Assembly: GCA_010093685.1 (NCBI GenBank) | Contig: MU006217.1 | Coordinates: forward strand, 2,153,644 to 2,217,643 | Reading direction: 5' to 3' | Source: Ophiobolus disseminans | Lineage: Eukaryota; Ascomycota; Dothideomycetes; Pleosporales; Phaeosphaeriaceae | DNA: 64,000 nt | Part shown: piece by piece, positions 54,297-64,000 of the stretch | How positions within the stretch are numbered: position 1 is the stretch's first letter | Layout of the letters: each line of letters begins with the position of its first letter | Made by a program: the position numbers and the translations under genes | Notes under the pieces: model-generated | The model's input: the letters and a program-made list of their open reading frames with translations, nothing else | Told to the model about the DNA's origin: nothing | Database searches by the model: none

Positions 54297-56851
54297 AGCT
54301 GCTGGAACTGGTGGAGTATGATATAAGCTGAAAGGCGGGAAAAGAAACGGTATTGTCTGCAGGGCCATTAGCTTTGACGTCAGCAATACATGAATCTCTC
54401 ATAACTCACCAAGATCGTAATATGTATGAGTTTTGGGCCCTCGTACCTTTCCTGTGTGATGCTCTTCTCAACGTGGTTCAGTGCATGGACCCTCATGAGC
54501 ATTTGTAGTAGGACTCGACGGTCAAAAGCCGCCTCGGTTGCCGTGCATGAAAGCTGCACCATCCAAACGTTCATGCCCACGATCTGGTGCACCAGAGACT
54601 CGAGAATCAGAAAATGTGGGCCATTTTGCAAGAACCCGACAGCCTGCAGCCCGTCTCGCAGCGGCTAGGGCTAGGTTAGGACGCGATGGCCTGCGGTCGT
54701 GCAAACGAAGGTGTAGCCGAACAGCTAATGTTGTTTGTACGTTCTCTCGCAATAAGTTTGTTCGTGGTCCCAAGATCTACGTTTCACCGCAGAATCGGGT
54801 GCTTGTCGTGGTAGGGATTAGGATTGGTGAAACAAGTCTGATGGTTGCACAAGCAGTCAACCTTCGGCGCGTTGCCTCGCTTCCACGATTCATTCGTAGA
54901 GTTACTTACAGTTCTTCAAGGACGTTAACGCGGCCGTCAAGGAATGAGATGGTCATCGAACAACAACATCTTTAGTACGTGAAACAAAAGGAACGAATGT
55001 CATCATCACAACAGCGCACACATGATCTGTACGACAGATCATTTCATCCCCGTGCACGAGCGCCTTTGAGTCCCGCGGAACCAAAAGTCGCTGGAACTTG
55101 GTGTCTTGGATCACACACGTCGTGTAACGGTAGATTTTGCCTAGTCTTCGGGCGTGCTTACCTGTCGTCACGCAACAAGACATGATTCTATTGCCGGTGC
55201 AATTGTTGGAATTCCCGTTGAAGTGTCGAGAAAGCCAGGAATTGGAGCACGTTTCATACACGCGGAATTGCAAGGAGATGCAGCGGGAGTCTTCACCGCT
55301 CCTTCAAGATGTCAGCGCACTCTGGACACATGCTGCAAAACGTGCTACAAGGAAGACCCCACTTCTCCACACTTATCTTTCCGGGCCACGTTTGGTAGAT
55401 CCACTTCCGAATGTGACTGTGGCGAACTGAAGCCCGTCTTGCTAGGCGCCGGAGGCTTGGTAGCCACATAACTTCGTGTATGAATAGAGCTCTTGATATT
55501 GCTTGATGAGGAAAACAGGGCGCTCCTGCAATTAGAGTAGTGGTCTGCGCAAACTTTGCGGTTGACTCGTCTTCATGAGTTCATGATGCGCAAGGTCTGC
55601 GCCCGTTCCCGGTCATACGAAAAAGCTTTCACCCGAGTCGTAAAATCTCTGATTTTAGACGATATGCGGTGCTTAAGACAGGCAAGAAAGGGGCTTGCGC
55701 ACCCACGAGGATGAATTGCGAGATGTCTCAGACGTGGCAGCTATCAGACACGCCATCTTAGCTCCTTCTAACGTCCACGGAAATGACTGTCATTGATTCA
55801 GGTACGTTGACTGAGACCAGTGAGTTGTCCGCAAATCATGGCTCACTTCGAGGTGCGCTGCTCGTAGCTGTGGACGTCCTCAGTGTGTGATCGTGGTACA
55901 AGGCTGTTCGGTTGAGACGGCGGACCCCTCTTCCGAGTTGCGGCATCTTCGTGCTTTCCGAGTGGCGCGTGAAGCGGATAGTAGTGCTAGGTAACTTGTA
56001 CAACATGGCTTTTCCGCGAATCCGCATGCAATGGAAGTGATGAAAAGAGACGTGTTGTATCATGATGAGGTTTGACGGAAGCCGCGGCGATGACGTAATG
56101 GCGACGTTTCTGATGAACTTTGTTAGCAGCTACAACCCCACATGTGCACCTGCCTCCAACCATGCCGCACGTCCAGACACCCCGCATCCACAGAGCTCGC
56201 ACCTCTCGTAGACCGCATGCGACACCGTTTACCATGCTTGTTGAATTATGGCTCGAGAGCCTCGGACGATCAACACGAGGGAAGCCTCAGGAGCAGCGAC
56301 TGCTTTTAGACAGCCATCCATCACAACTAGCGATATGTCACTGTATTCGTTTCAATCTCAGTATCTATATCGGTCATCATAAACACCGATCATTGACAAG
56401 CGTTTCGCGTGTCGACGGTGTCGTCCGACCAAGTGTTGCTTACTCAAAGCACCTCAAGCTTACGAACCCATGTAGTTTACTCATCCGATGCAGCGGCCGA
56501 CACTCAAATTACTCAACTTAGTCATTTTTGTAACACACGATAATGCCCTCCAGTAGCATCGTGAGATGCGGCAGCTCACCTGCAGGCAAAAGGATTGATC
56601 ACATTGATTGCTTTGTAAACCAGCTCAGGCAGAACAACAATACCACAGTCCGACGTAGAAATGGAAGTGGGATATAAAGAGAGCGTAACACGCTCCTCCA
56701 TTCAATAATTCTACAAAATTAACAAGCCTCACATTGACTTCCTATCAAAGCGAAATAACAGAGAGAGGATTCAGTCTGTACGCCGACACCACATAAATCA
56801 AGTACACGTCCAAGTCTAAACACAAAAGACCGCCAGCTACTTCTATCTACC
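54297..56851. other. Intergenic, 2.5 kb, no supported gene
   Basis: Scattered small open frames without domains or splice pattern. The right end holds the core promoter of the NmrA-like gene. Confidence 0.55.
56673..56678 (+). promoter_or_regulatory. TATA box of the NmrA-like gene
   Basis: TATAAA lies 174 bases before the ATG, followed by a CT- and CA-rich leader. Confidence 0.45.
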
Positions 56852-57817
56852 ATGTCTGCTCCGATCAAGAACGTTTTGATCGCTGGTGCAAGTGGCTCGG
56901 TCGGTGCACCAATCCTCAAAGCCCTCCTAGAAGAGCCATCTTTCAACATTACCATCCTCTCCCGAGGAACATCGGCAGCCAAGTTCCCGAATGGTGTACC
57001 AGTGAAGAGGGTCTCGGATGACTTCACCACCTCGGAGCTGACGGAAGTTTTCAAGGGCCAAGACGCTGTCGTTGTCGCCATCACTACTACTGCAGTCGTT
57101 GAAGACGTCGATGGGAGCAAAGGCGGCCTGGCATTCCGCCTTATCGACGCAGCAGTGGCTGCAGGTGTGCACCGCTTCATCCCTAGCGAGTATGGCACCA
57201 ACAACCTCGATCCTCGGCCGCGCAAGCTGGTACCTGTGTACGATCGAAAGGGCGAGGTGCTAGAGTACTTGATGCAAAAAGCGAACGACAGCCATGGCAA
57301 ATTGACATGGACATCCATTTCGTGCGGCACATGGCTAGACTGGGGTCTTGATCCCGCCCGCTCTGGAAACTTCCTCGGTATCGACGTCAAAGCTCGGAAA
57401 GCGACTATCTGGGACTCTGGCAATTCCAGGACTGCTGTTACAACGAGCGCAAACACCGGCTTGGCTGTCGCGCGCGCTCTCACACATGCTGACCTCACAG
57501 AGAACAAACAAGTCTTCCTTGCCGATTTCACAACCACACCGAACGCCATCGTCCATGCACTCGAAACCCAGACTGCCAGCGAATTTAGCATCCAGCGCAA
57601 AGATAGCGTACCTGAACTCAAGTCCTTGCGCGAGAAGTTCGACTCCGGCGAATTTGCGGCTACGTTCTCGTTGCTGGCGATTACTGCCGTTGCGGATGTA
57701 GATGTCGCTTATGATCTTGAGAAAGAGCAAGAAATTTGGAACGAGAAATTGGGATTGCCGAAGATAACGCTAGAAGACGTTATTGGGGACGCTGTTAAGC
57801 TTGCGAAGGGATCGTAA
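56852..57817 (+). CDS. NmrA-like / isoflavone-reductase-type NAD(P)-dependent reductase
   Basis: A single exon of 321 residues. A Rossmann fold opens with LIAGASGSVGAP (G12-x2-G15-x2-G18), the extended-SDR dinucleotide motif. VKRVSDDFTTSELTEVFKGQDAVVVAI follows in the position typical of NmrA/PCBER proteins. IPSEYGTNN (about residues 111-119) and then DRKGEVLEYL with the family Lys confirm the group. The protein binds NAD(P)H and may act as a reductase or as a redox sensor; the substrate is unknown. No signal peptide or membrane segment. Intronless. The ATG at 56852 follows a TATA-containing promoter. Confidence 0.87.
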   Translation: MSAPIKNVLIAGASGSVGAPILKALLEEPSFNITILSRGTSAAKFPNGVPVKRVSDDFTTSELTEVFKGQDAVVVAITTTAVVEDVDGSKGGLAFRLIDAAVAAGVHRFIPSEYGTNNLDPRPRKLVPVYDRKGEVLEYLMQKANDSHGKLTWTSISCGTWLDWGLDPARSGNFLGIDVKARKATIWDSGNSRTAVTTSANTGLAVARALTHADLTENKQVFLADFTTTPNAIVHALETQTASEFSIQRKDSVPELKSLREKFDSGEFAATFSLLAITAVADVDVAYDLEKEQEIWNEKLGLPKITLEDVIGDAVKLAKGS

Positions 57818-58212
57818 ATTGTGTGTCCTTCCATTGCGCGTACCATGACATCCTCCCATCTTGCCCGACCATCAAACAAAACATCAGGTCAATCTGCAAT
57901 AAAATTCATAGCAACTTCCCTTTTTTCTAAATGCCTGGCTCTTGACTCTCTCTGTCGTTCTCGTGGTTCTGCTACACTTTGCACAGCACATACCTTTCAT
58001 GAAAGTTGTTTATGGTGAGATAACATGTCCCTCCAAGCCCTCTCGAACCCTACAGTTCCACGCTGATATACAATTCAACCTCAGGCAAAAGCCACATTCA
58101 TGCTGGATCAAAGGTCCTAGGGCATTGAGCAAAACGAGAAAGATTCGGCACCCTCCCAACAATACCACCGGATACTTCGCCCGCCAGCATCAATCCTGGG
58201 ACACCACTAGTC
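57818..58212. other. Intergenic between convergent genes
   Basis: The 3' regions of both neighbours. Nothing recognised. Confidence 0.55.
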
Positions 58213-60201
58213 TCAATGTATACTGAAGGTACCCGTATGGCTTAGACACTCTTCTTCCGACAAACTGTCGAGCCATTTACCGTCGGCAAGATTATCGCTG
58301 TAGCACTCCCCAATGAGCACCAGTTTGTCGTCTCTGACGCCTAACACCACGGGAAAATCACAACCCCATATCACGCAAAGCTTGTCGCCGACAGTCGCCT
58401 CTTCTGGAACGACAGTATACATTCCGTCCGTGGTAATCGCGAACTTCCGGCCGATCATAGTGCGACGCAGCATGATGATGTACTCCGACGGTAGCAGTTG
58501 CTCTGCGGCACTTGTGAGCTCGTTACCGGCCACGAGGTCTCGCAGGGCCTCGACCGTCATTTGAGCCCACACGTCCGGTGCCTCGAAGAAGAACTGGGTT
58601 GGGAAGGAATCGAAGACCAGAGTCCGCCAGAAGCGGTTCTCGTCGAAGTGGTGGCCGGCTAAGCCAGCCATAATAGCCTTGAGCTGGGCATTTGCGACAC
58701 ATGCCACGATCGCTTCGTCGTTGTCGGTTATGGTTTCCGGGCTGTATTTCGCGATTTCTCCAGGTGATGAACTCATCCACCACAAAGCACCGAATTCGTA
58801 CCCTCCGGTTTCGAAAACCGTGTCTTTGTGAATCCTGTAGTTGGGTGCCAAATCATCCGTTGCGCGCATGCGACAAGCCGTGATGTTGTCGATTGTCGGT
58901 GGGCGGGACTGATCGCTCCAATCGGGCACCCAGGTTGGGAGGTCGTTGGAGCGGGAAGAAGAGTAGCCGGCACAGCCGAGGATATTCAGAGGTCCATGGG
59001 AGCGCGAAGTTGGTCCAGGGCCACTTTCGTCAGTACTACCATCTGCCATGATGTTGAAACTGTACGTCATCATGGGCCGCTCTCCCGTCACGGCCTCGTC
59101 CGGCGACTCCGTCCAGCGCTTGGGAGGCACAAGGAGCTTGAATATATCGGTGTACGTCTTTCGGAGTGGTGTCTGATAGTCCACCTGCACGACCTTCCGA
59201 GTTTTCTCGTCCACAAGTCCAAGAAACCCGAAGACTTTGTCCTGCGGCATCGTGGCCGCAAATCCTCGATATTTCTGCAAGGTAGCAAGAAGCCACTTTG
59301 CGCCTCTATTGGTGCCCGTCCGATTCCTCTGCTGCTCGAGTAGCAATGGGAAACTGTCTTCAAGCAAGGGAGCCAGATGCCAAAAATACATCGATCCCGG
59401 CACCCGGTCCTCGATCATGGCGAAGATGAGACCAATGACGAGCTCGAAGTCGACCCATTTGACCTCCTTCGTGCCACAATGCACGATAGGATCAGCTGAA
59501 AGAGCGATCTCCTGTATGATCCACATGCGCGACCAGTATTCGCGCTTGCAGAGCTTGAATAATGCCTCCCAAATAGGGACCCACCGCGGCTCTCGAACGA
59601 TCCAGAAGAAGTCGTCTTCAGTAGTCATTCCCTTCCATCGAAGGTCCATGTCCATATTTGCTCGTGTGGGCTCCATTCTGGCCTGGTAGGAAATGAGATC
59701 CATCGCCATGTTACTCTCGTCTGCCTCAGCGCCGAGCCAGATGACCGTTTGTGTGGCAGAGCCATAGATATCTTGCATCATCTTAACTTGGATGGCTCGT
59801 TCGGCGCAAGCTGCTGAATCCTTCCCTTGGTTGATACAAATCGCGTCAATCCAGACCACGCGAGGCTGATCAGGACGCCGCATGATCTTCAGGGCGCCAT
59901 GCAGGTTGGGTCCCACATGAAATTCTTGTCCATCGAGCGTGATGGCGGAAAGTGGACTCTGTTCGCCCCAGCGATACGAGAGAGCGTCGTAAGTCGTACC
60001 GGTGTTCTTGAGGGTTGGCAGTAACACATTGTGCTGCAGTTGGCACACTATTTGATCGGCCTCGGTACCGGGCTGAATGGTGAGTAACCGGATCGCTCCT
60101 TTCCCGTGCAACTTCTGGTATTTGAAAGACGCTGCTATATTACTATTGCTACTGCTTTTGGCAAGAGCCCGACGTTTACGGTAATCCAAAAGTCTTTTCA
60201 T
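58213..60201 (-). CDS. HET-domain protein (heterokaryon incompatibility type)
   Basis: A single exon of 662 residues. The N-terminus is basic. The HET domain follows: IRLLTIQPG near 37-45, YDALSYRWGE at 71-80, VVWIDAICINQGKDSAACAERAIQVKMMQDIYGSA across 116-150, then VIWLGAEADESN, all canonical. The rest (about residues 200-662) lacks ankyrin, WD or NACHT motifs, and is of the usual HET-only length with a middle loop of low complexity. HET proteins trigger cell death when incompatible strains fuse, or act in related allorecognition; the allele partner is unknown. Intact and intronless. Upstream is 0.8 kb of gene-free sequence. Confidence 0.92.
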   Translation of the reverse strand: MKRLLDYRKRRALAKSSSNSNIAASFKYQKLHGKGAIRLLTIQPGTEADQIVCQLQHNVLLPTLKNTGTTYDALSYRWGEQSPLSAITLDGQEFHVGPNLHGALKIMRRPDQPRVVWIDAICINQGKDSAACAERAIQVKMMQDIYGSATQTVIWLGAEADESNMAMDLISYQARMEPTRANMDMDLRWKGMTTEDDFFWIVREPRWVPIWEALFKLCKREYWSRMWIIQEIALSADPIVHCGTKEVKWVDFELVIGLIFAMIEDRVPGSMYFWHLAPLLEDSFPLLLEQQRNRTGTNRGAKWLLATLQKYRGFAATMPQDKVFGFLGLVDEKTRKVVQVDYQTPLRKTYTDIFKLLVPPKRWTESPDEAVTGERPMMTYSFNIMADGSTDESGPGPTSRSHGPLNILGCAGYSSSRSNDLPTWVPDWSDQSRPPTIDNITACRMRATDDLAPNYRIHKDTVFETGGYEFGALWWMSSSPGEIAKYSPETITDNDEAIVACVANAQLKAIMAGLAGHHFDENRFWRTLVFDSFPTQFFFEAPDVWAQMTVEALRDLVAGNELTSAAEQLLPSEYIIMLRRTMIGRKFAITTDGMYTVVPEEATVGDKLCVIWGCDFPVVLGVRDDKLVLIGECYSDNLADGKWLDSLSEEECLSHTGTFSIH

Positions 60202-61046
60202 CGTTGAGAGAACGGAGTGAATGTGAGATAAGTTAGTTCTGCCCAGCTAGGATGTTAAGCTATTCCCCAAATGAGGTCCGCAGCATCTATCAAAGCGGTA
60301 GTGTGATAGTGGAATACATCTCTTTTAATAAGAGTTGGTATACTAAATATTGAGCAACAGAACGTAGTTGTAGAGAGTGAATCAGGCTACAACACCAGAT
60401 ACGAAGAAAGAGCAAGACGTCTTACCAGGCTAAGCGGAGCGATTCGGAATCTAACCCTACACGGTTAGCGCTTTCTGTTGAGATGCATCTAGAGTCAAGC
60501 CACACGCTCAATCAGGCCCAACATCAGCTTCAGCTGAAGACTGTGATCCAGAAGCAGCCAGCGACAGACACAGCTCGGCCATTACTGGGATCACGGCCGC
60601 TGCCGCCACTCGTTGCGGCGACAATAACAATAAGGGGAAGGAGTAGAGGCGCACGATGCGGAAATTGACGCAGTAAGCAACACCAATCAACGTCATCACG
60701 GAACGTTACTCTGCGATGTGAGAAGGCTTCACCACCTAGTCGACATACCGACGCGACGAGCGAGTCTGACGGCTCGCTCCCCCATATGCATGCCACCAAC
60801 ACACCGAGGCGAGAGAAGTAAATCAGATCAAGAGAAGAAGCGTGCGGCGCAATGCCACCCGCGAAGGATGGCAAAGCACTGTCGGTCCGGGTAAGCATCT
60901 TTGTGGCCGATGAATCGCAAGAGGAGGAGACAATGTGGGTAATCTCTACGTTGACAGTCGCCTACTGGATCTTATCATCACACGTGAGTCTCTATGACTT
61001 ATAAGTTTTTCGTCTGCCTGGAATAATTCGCTTTAAGCTGGAACTC
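60202..61046. other. Intergenic, no supported gene
   Basis: Contains the promoter of the HET gene. No domain-bearing frame. Confidence 0.55.
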
Positions 61047-61665
61047 TCATCTTCTAGCAATTGAAATCACATAAACCGTTCTATCGCGAGCTTTCTGCTG
61101 CTCACCTCTAGGCTTTGCCCAGCCGTTTGAGTAACACCCCTCAAAGACCTCGATACGTCCCTCTCCGAAAGTGGTTGTGAAGGCATTTGGGCCAGTGGGA
61201 ACACGAGTATACGTGAACATGAGCCGATCCTTGTCGTTTGATTCTACGATGTTCAAAAGTCAGTCATTCGTTCTCAAGCACTTTGCTGCAAGGGTACGAA
61301 ACACAACAAATCACTTACTCTTCGTATCCACCCACGAGATGTCCAGTGTACTATGCTCGATAACGTCCCACAGCCTGAAGCTGTTGGTGTCGATGTGCTG
61401 AACCTTGTCAATCTTATCGCCGTTCGTCCACTCGGGAGCAGTCAGTTGCTGGTAAGCGTTGCCTCTAATTGAGACACTGAAGTCTGCGCAGACGGGCTGC
61501 GTCCGAGGGTAGGGTTCCGTAATATTGGCGATGATATGACAACGTCCTTGTGGGCTCGGGGCGACGTAGGCGGAAATGCCAATGGAAAAAAGAAGCGGTA
61601 AGGAATCTTTGGAGAGATATATGGTAATTATTGGAACAAGGTCCCTGTAGTAGTATGACTACCAT
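61047..61665 (-). CDS. Small secreted protein, trio member 1 (start unresolved)
   Basis: On the minus strand the mature frame begins with a hydrophobic stretch (LPLLFSIGISAYVA), then the trio motif C-x7-E-x2-P-R (CHIIANITEPYPR), APEWTNGD, and ISWVDTK. A 75-bp intron (61244-61318) in phase 1 leads to ESNDKDRLMFTYT and a C-terminal EGCYSNGW. The stop complements 61047-61049. No ATG lies in this frame; the nearest ATG (about 61665) is in a neighbouring frame that shifts at a run of six T's, so an indel or an unseen exon is likely. About 165 residues. Three Cys after the hydrophobic start. Function unknown; effector-like by size and secretion. Confidence 0.55.
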
Positions 61666-62429
61666 AGAGAACCGAGTGGGAGAAGGGACGAGGTAGGGTG
61701 GCTACAACGTATTGTATTGACTATCGTGTTGTTCCGTGTAAGAGGCCACACCAACTTCACATAAGGACGTTACAATCAGCCGTGCCTCCCTCACATCGGA
61801 GGTACCACGGCCCTTCCTTCCATCAACCTGGACTGAACCCACACATTCTCAACAGGTAGTTGAAATTTAATCGCCACAATGTTTGTGTACAAGAGTAATT
61901 CACTATGCGTGCACAATCAAACAAAGAACCCTTGCTGCAAAGTGGAGGCTAGAGATTCGAAACAAAGGAGGCTTTTTGAAGATAAAGAATATTAGAAGCG
62001 TTCATGGCATATGCATATCCAACTCCCAATCTCGTAGCACAACATGTTCTCTCGTTGCGATACTAGATCACTTCTAAATTAGCGTTCAGACCAACCATCC
62101 CACCAACGCACTCCTCGCGTCACGCAGCAATCTGAAAACAAGGCGGCGAATAATGAGAACTTCACAATAGGTACATGTAAACTTACAACTACTCCGCGAT
62201 CAGACCTCCGCGGGCGCGTTACAATGCCCGCAATGCCACCAAAACTTCACCCTCCTCCAAACCCCATGCACAAACCATGCACTCCCCACACTCCACCTCA
62301 CTAACACTCAAACGCAAACGTAACCGCCCTCTCCCTCTTCCACTCCCCCTCCCTCGACCAAGTCGTCCTCTGACACTGCGGCTTAACATGCGCATCCATC
62401 CACATGGAACTCGCCGTATAGTAATTCAT
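61666..62429. other. Intergenic, no supported gene
   Basis: Lies between trio members 1 and 2. Pyrimidine-rich near 62270-62360. Nothing recognised. Confidence 0.55.
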
Positions 62430-62925
62430 TCACGTATCGTCGATATTGTTCTCCGTGTCCTTGAACTGTGTCCAGATATTCCCGTTCGCGCTTTTGTACT
62501 TGAACACGAGGTAGTCAGTGTCGATGTCTGCTGTCATTTCCCACGAGATTTCCATGGAGTTGTTGCCTTGTGTGAGGTTTATGAGGTTGAGGCCGAGCTT
62601 TTCGCCCGTGCCTAGGCGTTGCCATTCGTCGTAGGGTTCGCGGTTGGACCATCTGTAGGGTGTTAGTTTATATGTTGTGAGTGAGTGTTGGAGTAAAGGG
62701 GACGGACCTTGGGTGGTACAGAGGATTGTTCATCCATTTGTCTTTATCCCACATATCGAGCTGAAGCCACGTTCTCGGATCTTTGTCGATGCGTGGTAAC
62801 GGTTCTTGCAGCATGATTGTTGTTTGACAGTAGTTCTGCAGGCCGGATTTGTCGCCTGCGACGGGTTCCGCGGGCACGGCGAGGGTGCTTGCGCATACTG
62901 CGATGAGGGTGGCGAGAGTCTTCAT
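62430..62925 (-). CDS. Small secreted protein, trio member 2
   Basis: Exons 62925-62708 and 62652-62430 encode 146 residues. The signal peptide (MKTLATLIAVCASTLAVPA) is cleaved after about residue 19. Cys33 starts CQTTIMLQEPLPR, the trio motif. The 55-bp intron (GTCCGT...CTACAG) splits the Arg codon of HPR|WSNRE in phase 2. The rest reads LGLNLINLTQG, ISWEMTADIDTDYLVFKYKS and ends TENNIDDT. Only one Cys follows the signal peptide, so disulfide links are not expected within one chain. Predicted strands suggest a small beta-rich fold. Secreted; effector-like; function unknown. Confidence 0.68.
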
Positions 62926-63271
62926 GGTGGTATATTGTACAAACGAGTGTTTGAAGGATAGTTCGAGTCTGATTGGAATGGAATTTGCGTCGAAGGGAGC
63001 ATAGTGGAAAGGATTCATGACAACAAGTCACGATGTGATAATGGTGAAAGGCCCGAATGGGACAACATTAAGATTTCGGATGGAATACAATAGTAAGAAC
63101 TTGAGGTATGACAATGGAACAAGGAACATAACGTTGTATGTCGGGCCTATCTGGTATCGCGTGAAAGAACAACCTGATTAAACAAAGGGATTGATTGCGA
63201 GAAGAATATGCATGATCTCAATGACCATAGGAAGAGGTCGAAGTGACCACACTCGCGATGCCCATCCAAGC
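62926..63271. other. Intergenic, no supported gene
   Basis: Promoter region of trio member 2. Nothing recognised. Confidence 0.55.
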
Positions 63272-63959
63272 TCAACCCAACGGGCATGGAAACTTGCACT
63301 CTGTCTTGCGTCGCCTAAAAGATCCTATACCGATCCACTCACTGCGCGTGCACTCCACGCCTCCCTTCTTCTGATCGCGATCGCTCCACACCAGTGCAGC
63401 AGGCTTCCCGTTCGTGCCGGTGTATGTGAGCTCGAGCGATTCCTCTTGCCACTCAGTACCTCCAATAGTCAGATAAGTTGTATATGTGATGGCTAAAAAG
63501 TACTAGTCACGGCTTACCGGGTGAGAACCTCGCCTGGATGGACAACGTATCACCACTATGCTTGAGGTTCTGAAATATGACTTTCTGCTGGATGTCTAGA
63601 GTCTGAGTCGCCTGTGTCAACTGACCATCGGACCACCTAATCCATGTTAGTAGCGGTCCATACTACATCAAGCTCCGCGTGAGCTCTAGATTGTCTTACC
63701 TAGCCGTTCCCGGTGGCATGAATCCTAATTCTGGCGCGGAGATTGTGAGCTCTGGTAGCGAAGGGCGTGGAATTCTCTCCTTGAGCCGTAAGCTAACGAA
63801 GCATGTATCCTCGGAGATGATAATTGTGGTGACAGGAACCGGAGGATCACGAGCGTGCATTGGTACCGCAGCAGCGGCTGTGGTGGTAGAGGGTATGATA
63901 TCACGCGCGAGCCATGGCACGGCTGAAGCGAACGGGACAAGGGTGAGGAGGACCTTCAT
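63272..63959 (-). CDS. Small secreted protein, trio member 3
   Basis: Exons 63959-63700, 63636-63518 and 63459-63272 encode 188 residues. A signal peptide (MKVLLTLVPFASAVPW) precedes a Thr/Ala/Pro-rich segment. Cys53 begins CFVSLRLKERIPR, the trio motif. Intron 1 (63 bp) splits the Arg codon before WSDGQ in phase 2, at the same place as in trio member 2. Intron 2 (58 bp) falls after IQARFSP in phase 1, at the same place as in trio member 1. The 3' end could differ: a strong GTGAGT donor after ECTR might truncate the last exon. Further Cys in GGVEC, TEC and FPC. Effector-like; function unknown. Confidence 0.65.
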
Positions 63960-64000
63960 TGCAGGGTTGGAAAATGGGGAGATCACGCGTAGAACTGTTC

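Noticed and set aside
56719..57621. 300-codon minus-strand frame opposite the NmrA-like gene
   Set aside because: Shadow of the real gene; no domain in the translation.

Overview
The window is genomic DNA of a filamentous ascomycete, most likely a dothideomycete. The evidence is short introns of roughly 45-95 bp with GT...AG ends, widely spaced single genes on both strands, and typical Pezizomycotina families: SAT4/rhodopsin-like membrane protein, several MFS drug and nutrient carriers, a HET-domain protein, a STAND N-terminal domain protein, fungal sphingolipid and oleate desaturases, and small secreted proteins. No bacterial operon structure, tRNA, rRNA or CRISPR is visible.

Layout. 0-2.3 kb: the 3' end of a cytochrome P450 whose heme cysteine is a tyrosine, then a five-exon SAT4-family membrane protein. 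2.3-6 kb: a gene-poor stretch holding about ten same-orientation, diverged copies of a structured repeat built from two hairpins. 6-19 kb: MFS transporter, TPMT-like methyltransferase, OTU-type deubiquitinase, an Asn/Gly-rich repeat protein, and a second MFS carrier. 14.8-46.1 kb: nine members of one lineage-expanded family that carries an LPxELRNxIY motif. Two members are clearly broken and a third has an in-frame stop. They are interleaved with an ACS-family MFS carrier, a WW-domain protein, a cytochrome b5-fusion sphingolipid desaturase and a secreted lactonase-like beta-propeller. 46.6-54.3 kb: a STAND-N plus LIM-like protein, a delta-12 desaturase and a DHA2 efflux carrier. 56.9-60.2 kb: an NmrA-like reductase and a HET-domain protein. 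61-64 kb: three tandem small secreted proteins that share a cysteine motif and intron positions.

The strongest observations are: (i) the hairpin repeat array at 3.15-5.49 kb, whose stems vary but stay paired; (ii) the LPxELRNxIY family, eight of whose nine members carry a phase-1 intron in exactly the same codon; (iii) a 538-bp hAT-type MITE with 21-bp terminal inverted repeats and an 8-bp target duplication, lodged inside the defining motif of one family member; (iv) the trio of secreted proteins sharing C-x7-E-x2-P-R; (v) a set of gene-killing substitutions compatible with C-to-T mutation, as repeat-induced point mutation would make. The genes do not form one obvious pathway. Membrane transport, detoxification, lipid desaturation and self/non-self type genes sit side by side, as in accessory fungal regions.
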